64,000 nt of DNA from Humulus lupulus. Its lineage: Eukaryota; Streptophyta; Magnoliopsida; Rosales; Cannabaceae. Positions 10,278 to 22,113 of the stretch are shown here, one piece after another (positions within the stretch are counted from its first letter, which is position 1; the number at the start of each line of letters is the position of its first letter). Below the pieces are notes generated by a model that was not told the DNA's origin, searched no databases, and saw only the letters and a list, made by a program, of their open reading frames with translations. Position numbers and translations under genes: made by a program. The stretch covers positions 153,150,858-153,214,857 of the forward strand of contig NC_084794.1 in the NCBI RefSeq assembly GCF_963169125.1, read 5' to 3'.

Positions 10278-11816
10278 ACCGATATCTAACCCACTCTACA
10301 GTGATCAAATTGATCGTTAGGTGAGTAATAACTATACCTCTTGCTGCCTGATGGTCCAAGATCAAACAGACAAACAAATAGATGCAATGCTAATAAGCAT
10401 GCCCACACATACACTACTACAAAAAAATGTTTTTTAGGACTCATGGGGCGCGAGTCCTCTATTTGAGAGCTTTAAAAACTGAGATTTTTGCGAGTCCTAA
10501 AATAATGTTTTTAAGACTCGCAATGCGAATCCTGAAAGAATGTTTTTAGGACTCGCAAAGTCTTATTTTTAATTTTTAAAAAATTAATTGATAGCCAAAG
10601 CTCCCGCTGGAGCTCCGACGTTAACGGCGGTGCCACCACCCCACGGTGGTGGTTCAGGAAAATGATCAATCCTTTAGTAGGTTTTGATGCCCAAAGCACA
10701 AGGAATGCACTGGTGGTGTTCATTTGGGTCGGGGTGGCTCGAGGCGGTCGGAAAACACTTGGAAGAGTTTGGGACAAATAGCACCACCGCGACTTCGAAC
10801 GACTTTAGGCGGTGGAGGGCGGCGCGTGAAGGGCTGGGCTTGCGGGCGTCGAAGGTCGCCAATCTTCTGCGTCCATTGCGCTGGTGCATGTAGGAGGGGG
10901 TGGCCGGAGCGCCGCCGTCCGTGGCTTGGTTGTGGAGTTCGTGAGAGATAGAGATAGAGATAAAGAGATAAATGGGGAAAGAGAGCAAGGAGAGAGAGAG
11001 AGAGAGAATGGGTTGTTGTGTTATAAATTTTTTTTTGTGATTTAATAAATAATAAAATTTTAGTTAAAAAAAATTGGAGGGAATTTGAAATTTTTTAAAA
11101 TTCAAACTTTTAGGACTCACAGTCTAGGAGGTGTTTGTTTAAAAAAATTTCAAACTTTTAAGACACACATTGTTTTTAGGACTCGCTCCGCGAGCCCTAA
11201 AAGAAATTATTTAAGGACTCGCAAAAAGTCCAGGAGTTGTTTTTAGGACTCACATCTAGGTGAGTGCCCTAAAAAGGTGTCCTAAAAGGGTGTTATTGTA
11301 GAAGTGATAATATACTCATTCATGGTGCTAATAAGCATTTCCTGATATTTATCAGCAAATAACAATGCTAATAAGCATTTTTGGCATTCATAAGCAATTA
11401 ACGATGCACATAAACATATTAAGATATTTACACATGTACAACAATGCTAATAAGCATGTTCTTTAACCCCTCCATTGTTAGCAGTGCTAATAAGCATTTC
11501 CTGGCCTATATGCAAATAATAACGCTAATAAGCGTATCTTGACCTACATGCCCACATAATAATGCTAATAAGTAGTTCCATTCCATTCACAAGCAATAAC
11601 AATGCTAATAAGCATGTTCTTTATCATTCATGCAACAGTCAAGGGCCAGACCCTATCAGATTATCTCATGCTTCCTAAACAGGCACGCAGATAAGGCATA
11701 TCATATTTAAGCAGTTAAGCACATAACCACATAAATAGTTACTAAACCATGAGTTGAGCTTGTCTTTAGTGGCAAGTGTACATGCCCAGCTAGTCTTCAG
11801 GAACCCTTAAACCTTG
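10278..11816 (-). other. Tekay leader with ATGCT/AGCAT hairpin repeats
   Basis: Untranslated region between primer site and gag, interrupted by the CACTA element at 10412-11306. It carries about eight copies of a small inverted repeat, ATGCTAATAAGCAT: 10387-10400, 11325-11338 (GTGCT variant), 11365-11378, 11444-11457, 11484-11497, 11522-11535, 11562 (partly lost) and 11602-11615. They are spaced roughly 30-80 bases apart. The copy at 11522-11535 is ACGCTAATAAGCGT, where both arms changed together. Confidence 0.7.
10412..11306. mobile_element. Non-autonomous CACTA element, 895 bp
   Basis: Left end CACTACTACAAAAAAATG and right end ...TTGTAGAAGTG, flanked by ATA at 10409-10411 and 11307-11309, the 3-bp duplication of CACTA elements. 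Subterminal repeats of TTTTAGGACTCGC type lie at both ends (10427-10560 and 11100-11280). The centre (about 10600-10950) is GC-rich, with a purine-rich simple repeat at 10946-11006. Reading frames there (both strands, up to 104 codons) match nothing I recognise, so I do not call a gene. It lies in the Tekay leader and is therefore younger than that element. Confidence 0.85.
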
Positions 11817-11831
11817 GCAACTCTGATACCA
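11817..11831 (-). promoter_or_regulatory. Primer-binding site, tRNA-iMet type (Tekay)
   Basis: Minus strand TGGTATCAGAGTTGC lies a few bases after the 5' LTR end. The first 11 bases match the usual plant initiator-Met tRNA primer site (TGGTATCAGAG), the site used by Tekay and many other plant retrotransposons. Confidence 0.85.
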
Positions 11832-12404
11832 AGTTGTAATGTCCTCCTAATCTAGGATCGTTGCACTGTGTACTTTAAATTGTGTTAGACTTGCTAATCA
11901 AGTCATTTGGCTATAAACGTGCAACTAAGGTTAACGTCAAGGGTTATGGTTAAAAATTTGGGTCAAATAAAATGTTGACTTTTTATTTAAAAAGTTTCAC
12001 ACATATATGGGATCCCAAAATATTACAAACAAATGTTTAAAATGGTGTATATACATAAAAAGTTACAATGGCCGACCTAAGTAGAAAAATTAGAGCTACA
12101 ACCCTAGTTCCTCTTAGATATCCTCGGCCATAGTGGATGAGCAGCCGCATATGTACATGCCGCCACCGAAGCTCTCCAACTCATGGCTGATCAAGCTTTC
12201 CTTTTCCCTTACCTGCACCACATAGCACTCGTGAGCCAAGGCTCAGCAAGAAAACTTAAACATGTGCATGAACAGAAAATACAGATTTCCAGATACTTAT
12301 CCAGCATGCCCAGCCATAATAACCCACTCATGCAGGCCTACAATCACAAATAAATGGTCATTGGACCATTCTGGGGCCGCTGCCCTGAATAATTGACCAT
12401 AGAG

Positions 12405-14304
12405 TGATGGACCCAAAATGGGTACATTTTAAAAATTTATACTCGCAAGCGCACGAATCGTATATGGAATATAGTGATCGTGTAAGGAAGGATGTCAAAC
12501 CCAAAGGAGTTGTCTAAAATCGAAAAGAAAACTATTTTAAACCAAAATTAACAAATTCTAACCTAGCTCCAAAGATTGAAGAGATTTTTTAATAATGAAA
12601 ATAAAATAAAAGACAATAATATAGAAATTAAAGACAATATATATTACTAAATTAATAATTGTAAACAAGATGGTAAAATAAGATTATTAAGGATTAGAAT
12701 TCACAAAATATAAGTTCAATAATATTTATAAGTACATTGATTCCCAAGTTTTAGTGATAGTTAAAATAAATCAAACTATCATTTTCCAAATAGATTTATA
12801 ATTTTAAGCACAAATTACTTCTGAAAAGATAAGATTTTTTTTCATTTTTGAAATTATAATTTCAAAGCATTTAGTGTAAATCAATCTAATGAAATAACAA
12901 ATAAATCAATTAACATTATTTATAAGGCAAAACATAATATTTTTGTTCTAAACATGGATGTGTACAATTTAATGACACATCTTACACAAAGAATATTATG
13001 TTTTTGCACTAATGAAGAACAAAGTGTAAATATGTGCTAACAATCCAAAATACATGATATTTAAGATGAAAGAAGATATTTGAAGAAGAAAATTCCATAA
13101 ACTTTGTTGCACAAAATGAGAAATCAACATACAAAATAAATGCTATCTAGTTACATATTGTTTCACCATCACCTTAATAATCTTAAAAAGATTAGAAACT
13201 CATAACTAGAATAGCAAATACAAACTAAAAATTACAAACATAAATAGGAAAATTTGGAGGAGAAACCCCAAAATTGTTCATTTAAAAATACATAGAAAAT
13301 AACTAAAAAGAAGAAGAAGAAGATGAAGAGAATAGAGAGGTTTTGAAATGTGTAGAATTTGTGGTATGGTAACCTCCCTAAAAATTGACACAAATCCCTT
13401 ATTTATAGCCAAAAAATGAGTATTAAAATAATCAATTTAAATTAATTAAATTAATAATAATATGGCAAATAGGGGTAAATTTTAGGGTGTAATGATAATG
13501 TTTGGGGGTAAAATGTGTAGAAAAGTTAGGTAAAAAATTAGCATTTTTGGTATAGGGGACAAGGGGACATTGGGCAATTTTATGGGCTCAAGAAAAAATT
13601 GCTTTGTGGCTTTTGGTGGTTGTGTGAAGGCTGGGGTGGAAGTGGGCAGAGGCGTGGGGGAAGTTGAGCCTTGCAGATTGGAGAGAAGCTTGGACTCGTG
13701 GGCCTGCTGGAAGGTGAGAAGATTGGCATTGGGCCTGGCAAGATGATGGGTGCATCAGGCGGCTAGAAAACTTCTGGGAGCAGCTGGAGTGCTGCTTGGA
13801 GTTGAGGGAGTGCAGGCATACGGCTGGAGGAGAAATGGGCCTTGGGCTTGCTACTTGGGCCTTAGGCTGATGGAGTTTCAGAAATGCCAATTTCCCACCT
13901 CTTTTTTCAACTTTAATTCTTTTCTTTTCTCTTCTTTTCAAAGTACTAAAATGCACATTGTTTCCTACAAAATAATCATAAACTAAATTAAAATTAATTA
14001 TTTTCTCTAATAAAATATACCATATAACTTCCATGAAAATATTAATTAAAATTTAATTTACATAACATTTAAGCTCAAAAATGCATGTTTTTACTTCTAA
14101 CTTAACAATATTATTTTTAAATAATTAAACTATAATATTTTTCAATAATATAACTATAAAAACACACAAAAATATATAAAATCAAAATAAACCTAATAAA
14201 TTCAAAATTACTTAAAAACTTAATAAATCAATTAAAAATTCAATGATTAAGCAACAATTAGCACATAAAAAGTGGTAAAATAACTCTATTTTGTAGAGTT
14301 ATCA
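12405..14304 (-). repeat. Athila-type solo LTR (1900 bp)
   Basis: Minus strand starts TGATAACTCTACAAAATAGA (14304 downwards) and ends ...GGGTCCATCA at 12405, with perfect TGAT...ATCA ends. Flanks are TAGAG at 12400-12404 and 14305-14309, a 5-bp target duplication. The start and the end region (GATTCGTGCGCTTGCGAGT) are characteristic of Athila LTRs. No internal region is left, so it is a product of LTR-LTR recombination. A second, broken copy lies at 44.3 and 60.2-61.2 kb. Reading frames in it (such as 13588-14034) are non-coding LTR sequence. Confidence 0.83.
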
Positions 14305-14430
14305 TAGAGCAAACCCCAGGGCCCTATGCCCTAGCTATGTGACCATAGAGTCACCTAGGGTCCTCGCCCTTAGCTTTGGGTAACTAGCCATAGAGCTAGC
14401 CAAACACTTTTGTTTTCCAACGACCATTGG

Positions 14431-17400
14431 TGTAATGCCCCAAATTTCCTAATAAGGTTTAGGACCTTGATTAGGAGGCCGGGAGGGCCATAATTGATTT
14501 ATTATGGTATTTAATGGTTATATGCATGTTTATGTGAATTATATTATTATATGATGATGAATGCATGCATGTGGGCTCATATTTTAAATGCAAGGGCATT
14601 TTGGTAATTTGGTCGTTGGGGGCGTGATTGTGTAATTTTGTGCATATGGGTGAATTATAATTGTACCACATTATATGTGGATTGGCTCGAGCCATTCGAC
14701 ATGAGACGATCATGAGATGCAAGTTTTCGGTCTAGTCACAGCAGGTTTTAGTTCGAGGCTCGGGGTGAGTCTCGGGGTCATTTTGATGATTAGAACATTA
14801 CCGGGAATTAAAGGGTAATGGGGTATGATTTATTGGCATTTGAGAATGTTGAGATTAGCGGGAATCGGAGAGCGTTAATTATAATTAACGGTATAGGTTG
14901 GAAATGACGAATTTACCCTTGGGAGTGTTTAGAAGCTTTTAAATTGGCCTAGGGGCATTATGGTCTTTTGACCTTAAGGATTTATATCAGCTTTGGGGTT
15001 TAGAAGGCTGTAGAAAAACAGAACCAAAACAGAGCATCAACATCCTCATCCTTCTCTCTTTGCCGTACACCATTTCCCTTCTTTCTTCCTTTGGAATTTT
15101 GAGAGCCAATTTGAAGGAACAAGCTAAGAAATCAAGGTTTGGGCTTAGGGACTTGATTCAGCCATTAAAGGGGATTCAAAACCAAGCTTGAGGTAAGGAA
15201 ACTCGGCCATGAAAGTCTGATTATACTATGTTTTCTTTTAAGTTTCAGCTTGTGATTTTGATGTGTTAGTTGGGAATTAATGGGAGTTTAATTGATGTTT
15301 AACTTGGGTTTTGATGTGGGTGAGTTATGGGTGATATTTGGTGGTTTAAATGAGTGTTTGGAAGAGGTTTTGAGTTGATTTGAAGGGCTGGTTTGAGAGG
15401 AAAAACGCAGGGGAGTTTGCTGGTGCGTTGCTAGTTTTTGGGCTGATCGGGGTAATGAGCCGCGGCCTGGCTTTTGTGTGCCGCGGCCTAAAGTGGTTTC
15501 TGAGGCAATTATGCCTCTGTCAGGGGGATGAGCCGTGGCATGGCTATGGTGAGTCGCGGCCCATCAAGGCAGATTTGGCCAAAAATGGGTTTTTGACTTG
15601 GGGATGCTAGCTTAAGGCCTTGGGGTTGATCCTAGTACCCGGTTAAGTGTGGATTGATGTCCCGGAGGCTAGATATTGGTTTAGGAACCTATGTTGGTCA
15701 TTTTTATTAATGGTATCCTATATGTTTGGTTATGACTAGGTGACTGCTAAAGGACTAAAAGCTTATCGTTCTCAAAGGTCGTTTCTTTTATTAATTCTCG
15801 CTCGAACCCAAGGTAAGAAAACTGCACCCCATATGTGACATGCATGGTTATGATTGATGCATGTTGGATGTTTAAATGTAAACATTGATAGCATAATGAA
15901 TGCTTGGCAATCTTGCCCATTTGCATATGGTTGTTATTAAAGCATGCCGGTTGGTTATATGTGATGCATGTGATGCACGAGAAACATGTGATTAGGGCAT
16001 GCCATGAATGATGAATATGAGATTGGTCAGAGCTTCAGTCTCTGCGTTTGTGCATGATTATAATTATGCTAGCAACTATTTAGTAAGCATGCTGAATGCC
16101 CTATTCTTGGATAATTGGCATATGATACGCATTGATGGCATTGCTTACCTGTGCATGGTACTGGCTAATTAGTCAGATTTGGCAAAGGTGCTAGTATCAA
16201 CTGTGAAGTTGTGACTCACTAGTCAGGTTCGGCAGTGGTACTGGGCACTGGTCACACAGGGCTGACTCACTAGTCAGAATTGGCAAAGGTGTTAGTATCA
16301 ATTGTGAAGCCGTGACTCACTAGTCAGGTTCGGCAGTGGTACTGGGCACTGGTCACATTGCGCTAACTCACTAGTCATGACAACTCTAGTGTGTAGTGCA
16401 AGCTATGTCGATTGGACCTAATCGACCCTCTGCATTGAATGACTCAAAGAGCATTAATGCAGGACCGACCTCAAGTTCGACGAATATAAACAAGCATTTA
16501 TCTAGCCAAAGGCTAGTCATGTAGAGCCATTGCAGGAAATGGGCATTGGGCCCCCAGTGACCTGGTTGTCAGTCACTCAGTATGGTTTACCAGAACCTCA
16601 AGTGATATTCACTCATTTGATCAGAGCCACGAGCTCTGCATGATCATTTTGATCATCATATGCATGGATTGGGCACTGAGGCCCCAGTGACTTGCTTGTT
16701 GGTCACTCAGCATGGTTTACCAGAACCTGTTGAAGGTTAGAGGCTTACCCAACAGCCAGCCTTCCATTTGAATTAGTGACTTGCTTGTCAGTCACTCAGC
16801 ATGGTTTACCAGAACCTGTTGAAGGTTAGAGGCTTACCCAACAGCCACCCTTCCACTTGATTTAGTGACTCGCTTGTCGGTCACTCAGTATGGCTTACCA
16901 GAACCTCAAGTGTTGCGAGACTCATCTAATTAGGATTGACTTGATAGTCCTCCAATCAGAAGGCCAGGACTTCTTGTCCTGGATACCCCAGCATCTGTTT
17001 GAATTCATTTGCATGTTGAGTAGAGCTATGAATGCTAGGCATGCCAAATATGATTTGATATCATGATATGACTGTTTATGAGCATATGAGTTTTCTTGCT
17101 GGGCTTCGGCTCACGGGTGCTTTGTGGTGCAGGTAAAGGCAAAAGAAAAGCTGGACCATCCTTGAGTTGGAGAGCTTAGGTGATGACGTGTACATATGCA
17201 GCTGCTCGACCAATACTTGGGTGAGGTTTGAAAGTGGAACTAGGGCTGAACCCTGTTTTGCCGCTTAGAACGGCCTGTTGTAAATAATCTTTTGTAATAA
17301 ACTCTGAAATTATATTTTTGGGATCCCAATGTATACAGTAAACGTTCTAGTGAAATGTTATATCTTAACCAAAGTTTTTAACCCCTAAACCGCTAATCAC

Positions 17401-17495
17401 ACTTAGTTACACGTTTATGGCCAAACGACTCGATTATCGAGTTTAGCACTATTTGCAACGTGCACTGTAGCGGTCCCTGGAGTTGGGGCGTTACA
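14431..17495 (+). repeat. Solo LTR of a second Tekay-type family (3065 bp)
   Basis: Starts TGTAATGCCCCAAATTTCC and ends GGGGCGTTACA, flanked by ATTGG at 14426-14430 and 17496-17500. The uninterrupted site can be read in the other LTR of the host element (near 3888). The start resembles the Tekay LTR that it landed in, so it is probably a related family. It contains direct repeats: CTCACTAGTCAGGTTCGGCA modules at 16160-16380, and about two and a half copies of a unit near 90 bp (GTCACTCAGCATGGTTTACC) at 16690-16910. Confidence 0.87.
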
Positions 17496-19326
17496 ATTGG
17501 GTTGGCCAACGTAATAGTACATTACTAATTTGGGCCTAAGCCTTTCGACCAGCGCGCTATTGCCATCCTTGACTAATAAGTCAAGCCCTGAACTAGGTAT
17601 TCGGATACAGATACAAAAATAGATTTAGATAAGCATACTTCAGACAATACAAGTATGCATACTTATTAATCATATAACATCATCAAGTAATTGCAAACAT
17701 AATAATAATAATCATACTCCTGAACTAGGTCAAGCCCTAGCTACGCAAACCATGTGAACAGTCATGTAACACTTAATTAGATACAAAATATTCAAGTATG
17801 TTTAATCAACAAGTGAAACAATAACTTAAATATGTTCATTCTTAGGGTCCCGAGCCCTATTCACAATTATAGTCAACAATCGGGCCAAGCCCTAATCACA
17901 CATATATCACGTATTGGGTATAGTTTTCTTACCTCAGGTCCGAGTATAGCGTAAAATAAGAACAACCCTCGAGCACGATCCTGGTTCTAAGCCCCTAGCG
18001 ATAACCTAGTCACAACCATAATATGGGATTCCATCAATAACGAGCAAATAAAGGCTTCTGAACCGAGTCCTTGCCTCCGGGACCTCGAATTTTATTAATC
18101 CGGGTAGTAGATACGATCCCAAGCCCTTAGGAACAAATTATTGTCATTAAAAACCCACGGTGGCCAAAACAGCCCAGGCAGGCCGCAACCTGCCCTTGAG
18201 GGTCACAGCGCACCCCTCAAGTCAGAGGCCTTTTTCTTCCTGGGAATGGGACACAGGCCGCAACCTACCTTAGAGGGTCACGGCGCGCCTCCCAGACAGA
18301 AGCCCCCAAGGGCCCTGGGTTCGGTTCGGTCGCAGCGCCCCAAGAACAGGGCCGCGACCTGACCCTGCAAAACCATAATTTTTCCATTTTTCTCCAGCCA
18401 AACTCAATCCAAACCACCCAAAATCCACCCTAAAATTATAATCCAATCCTCATAACATATTTAACATTCTCCCAGCAACAAAACCCAACCTAAAACTTGA
18501 TGAAAACCCCATCAAAACTCAATAATCCAACCCATGAGCTACAAGCTCAAGAACACCAAAATCTCTTAACAGAAATCAATGAAAAACAAAGTTTAAAGCT
18601 TGCCTCAACTATGAATGGTGATCTCCTAGCCACAAGCAATCCCGAATCCTAACTCGGACCTTCAATTCCTTGGTTTCCAACCAAAATCTTCTTAATTCCT
18701 CAAGAACTTACTTAAGAAAGTTGAAAGAGTATGAGAGAGAGAAGGAGTCAATTGGGTGAGGGAGGAAAATGAGTGTTTTGAGTGTTTTGTTTATTTCCTT
18801 AAGGCTTAAGTAATCTTAAGCAAATCCCGAGGCTTGGGGTACCAAAAACATCCGCGGTGGAAAAATGGTAAAAATCTCCAGTATTCCCTTATAATCTCAC
18901 TAACTCCAAATATATAATCAATTATTCATTCCCGTTTCCCGATAACCTGGTACTGTGCTAAATACCTAAAATACCCCTTGACTCACCCCGAGTCAGGTAT
19001 TGGGTCCTGTTGTGACTTCCTCGCTAACTTGCTCCCTAGGACTGTCTCGTGCCGAATAACCCAAATAAACCCACATAATAATGTGATCTCTCACATATAT
19101 CACATATATGCACATATATACAATTATGCCCATAAATGACCAAATTATGAAAATTGCATTTCTAATAAGAAACGGGCCCACATGCAATTTAATACTTCTA
19201 AACATGCATAACTAGTAATACACATAATCACACACAAATATATCATATAAGCATATAATTCCTTATATTGTCATCTTGACCCGTAATCAAGGCCCTAAGC
19301 CTTATTAGGTAATTTGGGACGTTACA

Positions 19327-19362
19327 ACCACGTCAGTTGGTGTAATGTTTTGGTGCATAATT
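19327..19362. mobile_element. Right end of the MITE split by the Tekay element
   Basis: TTGGTGTAATGTTTTGGTGC here is the reverse complement of the arm starting at 3055. It continues into TTTTGGTGCACATGTCA, which mirrors the sequence left of 3055 (CATATGTGCACC). Confidence 0.6.
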
Positions 19363-19699
19363 TTGGTGCACATGTCATTTTTCTTAAATTTAATTTGATG
19401 TATTGTTGAATAAATTATAATGCATTTTGGCCAAAACTAGGGGAAATTGGCATTTTCTAAAACAAAAGAGCCTAAGTAAGAGCACAAGCCCAATAAGAGG
19501 ATCTGGCCCAGCCCACCATGTGGCTCGCTCTATGCCACTCTACCCGATGGGCCATACCAATTTAGTTGGGGATTTATTCATATTTATGGGATTTTTAAAG
19601 GTTGTTTTACAAAAATATGGACATTTAATTTTTCTACTTTTTTTATAGATTTTGATTTGATATTTATGGGACTTTCTTTCCCTTAAATTTGAAAAAATA
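19363..19699. other. Unassigned sequence
   Basis: Mixed-composition DNA with no domain-like reading frame and no recognised repeat end. Confidence 0.45.
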
Positions 19700-20470
19700 T
19701 ATAATTATGCCACATTTTTTATCATTGTTATGTTTTCTTTGATTTTCAAGATAATTTTATTTATTTTTTTCCTTCATTTTTTTATTATTTTTTTCAATTT
19801 TTTTCGTTACTTATTTTTTCATTTTTTTTCTACCGATTTTTTCCTTCATCTTTTTTTTTTCTTTCCATTTTTCCATTATTTTTGTTCGTCTTCTTCTTTT
19901 TCATTTTTATTCATTTATCTATTTTTTTTCTTTCATTTGTATTTTTTTTTATTCATATTTTTTCAGTTTTCTTTCCTCTTTCTTTTTCTTTTTCTTTTTT
20001 TTCCTTCTAATTTTTATTCATTTTTGTATTTATTCTTTTCTCCTTCCATTATTTTTCTTTTTATTCTTTTTTCACACATATGAGCTTTTTTCTTTCTTTT
20101 TTCTTCTTCCATTTTTTTTCATTTTTTTCCATTTTCCCATTATTTTTCTTCTTCTTTTTTACTTTATATTAATTTTTTAATTTTTTTTCCTTATTCAATT
20201 TTTTTTTTTGTTTTATTTTTTTTATCATATTTTTTTAGTTTTCTTTCTTCATTTTTTTCCTTCTTTTTTCTTCATTTTTTTCTACCCACTTTTTCTTCTT
20301 TTTTGTACTTATACTTTTCTCCTTCCATTTTTTTTCTTTTTTTACACATATATTTTAACATTACATAATTATTTTACTATTTTATTATTTATTATTATAA
20401 TTATTTTTTTATAGTTGTTTTTCACTATATGTAAAAAAAATCAAATCAATTTTTTAACATTTTCTTTTTA
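19700..20470. repeat. Pyrimidine-rich low-complexity tract
   Basis: About 770 bases dominated by runs of T broken by C, with few purines, on the plus strand. Short TTTTTCATTTTTTCC-like units recur without a fixed period. It translates to Phe/Leu/Ser-rich nonsense and is not coding. Confidence 0.8.
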
Positions 20471-20479
20471 CTGTAACCC

Positions 20480-20690
20480 TTATAGGACCATCCAGATTTA
20501 GAAAGAAAACTAATAAAAATATGGAAACATGAATGGGTAACGAGTTACCCTGATGAGAACATTCAAATCTAGAAAAAATTATATGAAAATAGGAATGGGT
20601 AACCAGTTATCCTAGTGGGAACATCCAAATATGAATATATATATATATATGAAAACTTGAATGGGTAACTAAATCCATAAAATTGAAATT
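20480..20690. repeat. Three imperfect tandem copies of a unit near 80 bp
   Basis: The phrase GAATGGGTAACNAGTTANCC recurs at about 20531, 20592 and 20660. It is followed in the first two copies by GAACATYCAAAT and then an AT-rich stretch ending in ATGAAAA. Confidence 0.6.
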
Positions 20691-22113
20691 TAAAAAGAAA
20701 GTCATAAAACAAGTTCTTTTGAAGAAAAAAAACCATATTTTTGTAAACTTGTTAAAAAAAAACCTATAAAATATGTAATTTTCTCATTTAGTTGCCCCTC
20801 GCAGATACCCCATGAGCACTGCAGAGCACCACGCACACTGGTCCGTTTGTGTCTCACGCATGAGTCGCGTGAATGTCCCTTATTTGTGCACAAGTTCCAA
20901 GGCAGTGAAACATGTTTTTGCCTTTCTTCTCAGCACACAACACGTGTCCAATCCACACCCAATCAACGAGCACCATGTGTCTCAATCTCCCAACTCAGCC
21001 AATCACAAGATGCCACATGTCCAGTCCTTTGTTGAGTTTGTTATTATTGCATAATGACCTGAAGCAATATGTATTAAGTTTTATTTCACTTGAGTCCTTT
21101 TACTTTACTAAAAATAGGTGCTTATGTCTTTAGAAAAAAGCGAAGAAAAAGAGATAGAAAAATTCAAAGAAAAGCTCCACACACTAAGACAAAAGCAAAT
21201 ATTGTTTTACTTCAATTTTTATTTACCTATTTAGTTATGAGTTTTTAAGTTATCTTATTATTGTGATGGACAATGAAACCTCGTGTATTTAATTAAATAT
21301 TTATTTTGTATTGATTCTCATTAGTATAATATAATGTTAATGATTTTAGCTTTTATTAATAATTTTTATAAATTTTATTATCATTTATTTCTGGTTGTTA
21401 GAAATTATTAAAGCTTGGTTTTAAATTTTGCTAAAAAAAAAAATATTCCTTAATTATTTGTAGGTCATTAAATTGCTTTACATTTACTAGAAGTTATAAT
21501 TTTGAGGTGAAGAAAAATCAATTTGAGAAAAATAGTTGGATTGGTTTCTAATAATGAGAATTGGTATATTGATCAATCTTATTATCAATACATAGGTAGA
21601 TTCTAAAATCTTTATAATTTTTCCATAAACTATTAAAATTATCTTTTGAGTTAGATATTTTAATCACTAAAATATTTTATTTTGTTACTGAAAATCTCAT
21701 CTTTAGTGAAACTAGGTTAGAATTAAAATGATTTTTATTAAATAAGTTTTTCTTGAATTTTTACGTGATTCCTTTCTGTTCAACCTCGTGCTTAGACAAT
21801 CTAAATACTCAATTAAAGATTTGTGTGATTGCGAGTTGATAAATATTAAAACAAATCAATTTATGGTCCAACAATAATCGAAGTATATGTGGAAAATACA
21901 TGTGTGTGTGTGTGACTATCTATTATTATGGAAAATGACCTTGTTAGATGACCTCGCAAAGTTGGAGGTTAATTACTAACATAAATAATTTTGGTAATGC
22001 ATTTTAAACTATTGAAAAACAAACATTATTGAGAAAAGTCATATATTAATTGAAAAGTCGTGAAATTAAAATATACACATTAAACATACAAAAAGAATAT
22101 GCATAAGAAAATA
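20691..22113. other. Unassigned DNA with one GC-richer block
   Basis: Mostly AT-rich. At 20790-21030 is a GC-richer block with a G-box core (ACACGTGTCC, near 20941), a related CCACATGTCC (near 21013) and repeated CCAATC/CCAATCA motifs. It could be promoter-like or an old LTR piece, but I see no TATA box, reading frame or repeat ends to decide. A short (TG) run lies near 21900. Confidence 0.4.

Larger units (their letters stand above)
3196..19326 (-). mobile_element. Ty3/gypsy Tekay-clade chromovirus, nested and degenerate
   Basis: Minus-strand LTR retrotransposon: 5' LTR on the right, then a tRNA-iMet-type primer site, a leader, gag, protease, RT, RNase H, integrase with a chromodomain-like tail, polypurine tract and 3' LTR. 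The span is 16.1 kb, about 10.3 kb once three later insertions are removed (895-bp CACTA, 1.9-kb and 3.1-kb solo LTRs). Domain order, LTR length near 2.5 kb and the TGGTATCAGAG primer site fit the Tekay (Del) clade. About 13 differences in the first 110 aligned LTR bases point to an old insertion. Every protein region carries stops, so this copy is not functional. Confidence 0.9.
11835..19326 (-). repeat. 5' LTR of the Tekay element, split by two solo LTRs
   Basis: Minus strand begins TGTAACGTCC at 19326 and ends TTACA at 11835. Removing 12405-14309 and 14431-17500 leaves about 2.5 kb that aligns with 3196-5702. Shared landmarks include the TCAAGTCATTTGG block near 11900 and the CCAAATAAACCCACATAATA block near 19065. 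Confidence 0.86.

Noticed and set aside
13588..14034. 148-codon minus-strand frame
   Set aside because: It lies inside an Athila-type solo LTR, is not kept open in the second copy and has no motif.
12405..14304. A large MITE or unknown DNA transposon
   Set aside because: TGAT...ATCA ends, a 5-bp duplication and the Athila-type start make it a solo LTR.
19730..20414. Phe/Leu-rich frames that look like membrane proteins
   Set aside because: They are translations of a pyrimidine tract with no start context or domain.
20790..21030. G-box-rich block as a host promoter
   Set aside because: No TATA box, transcript or downstream gene can be seen; the motifs alone are too short to prove it.
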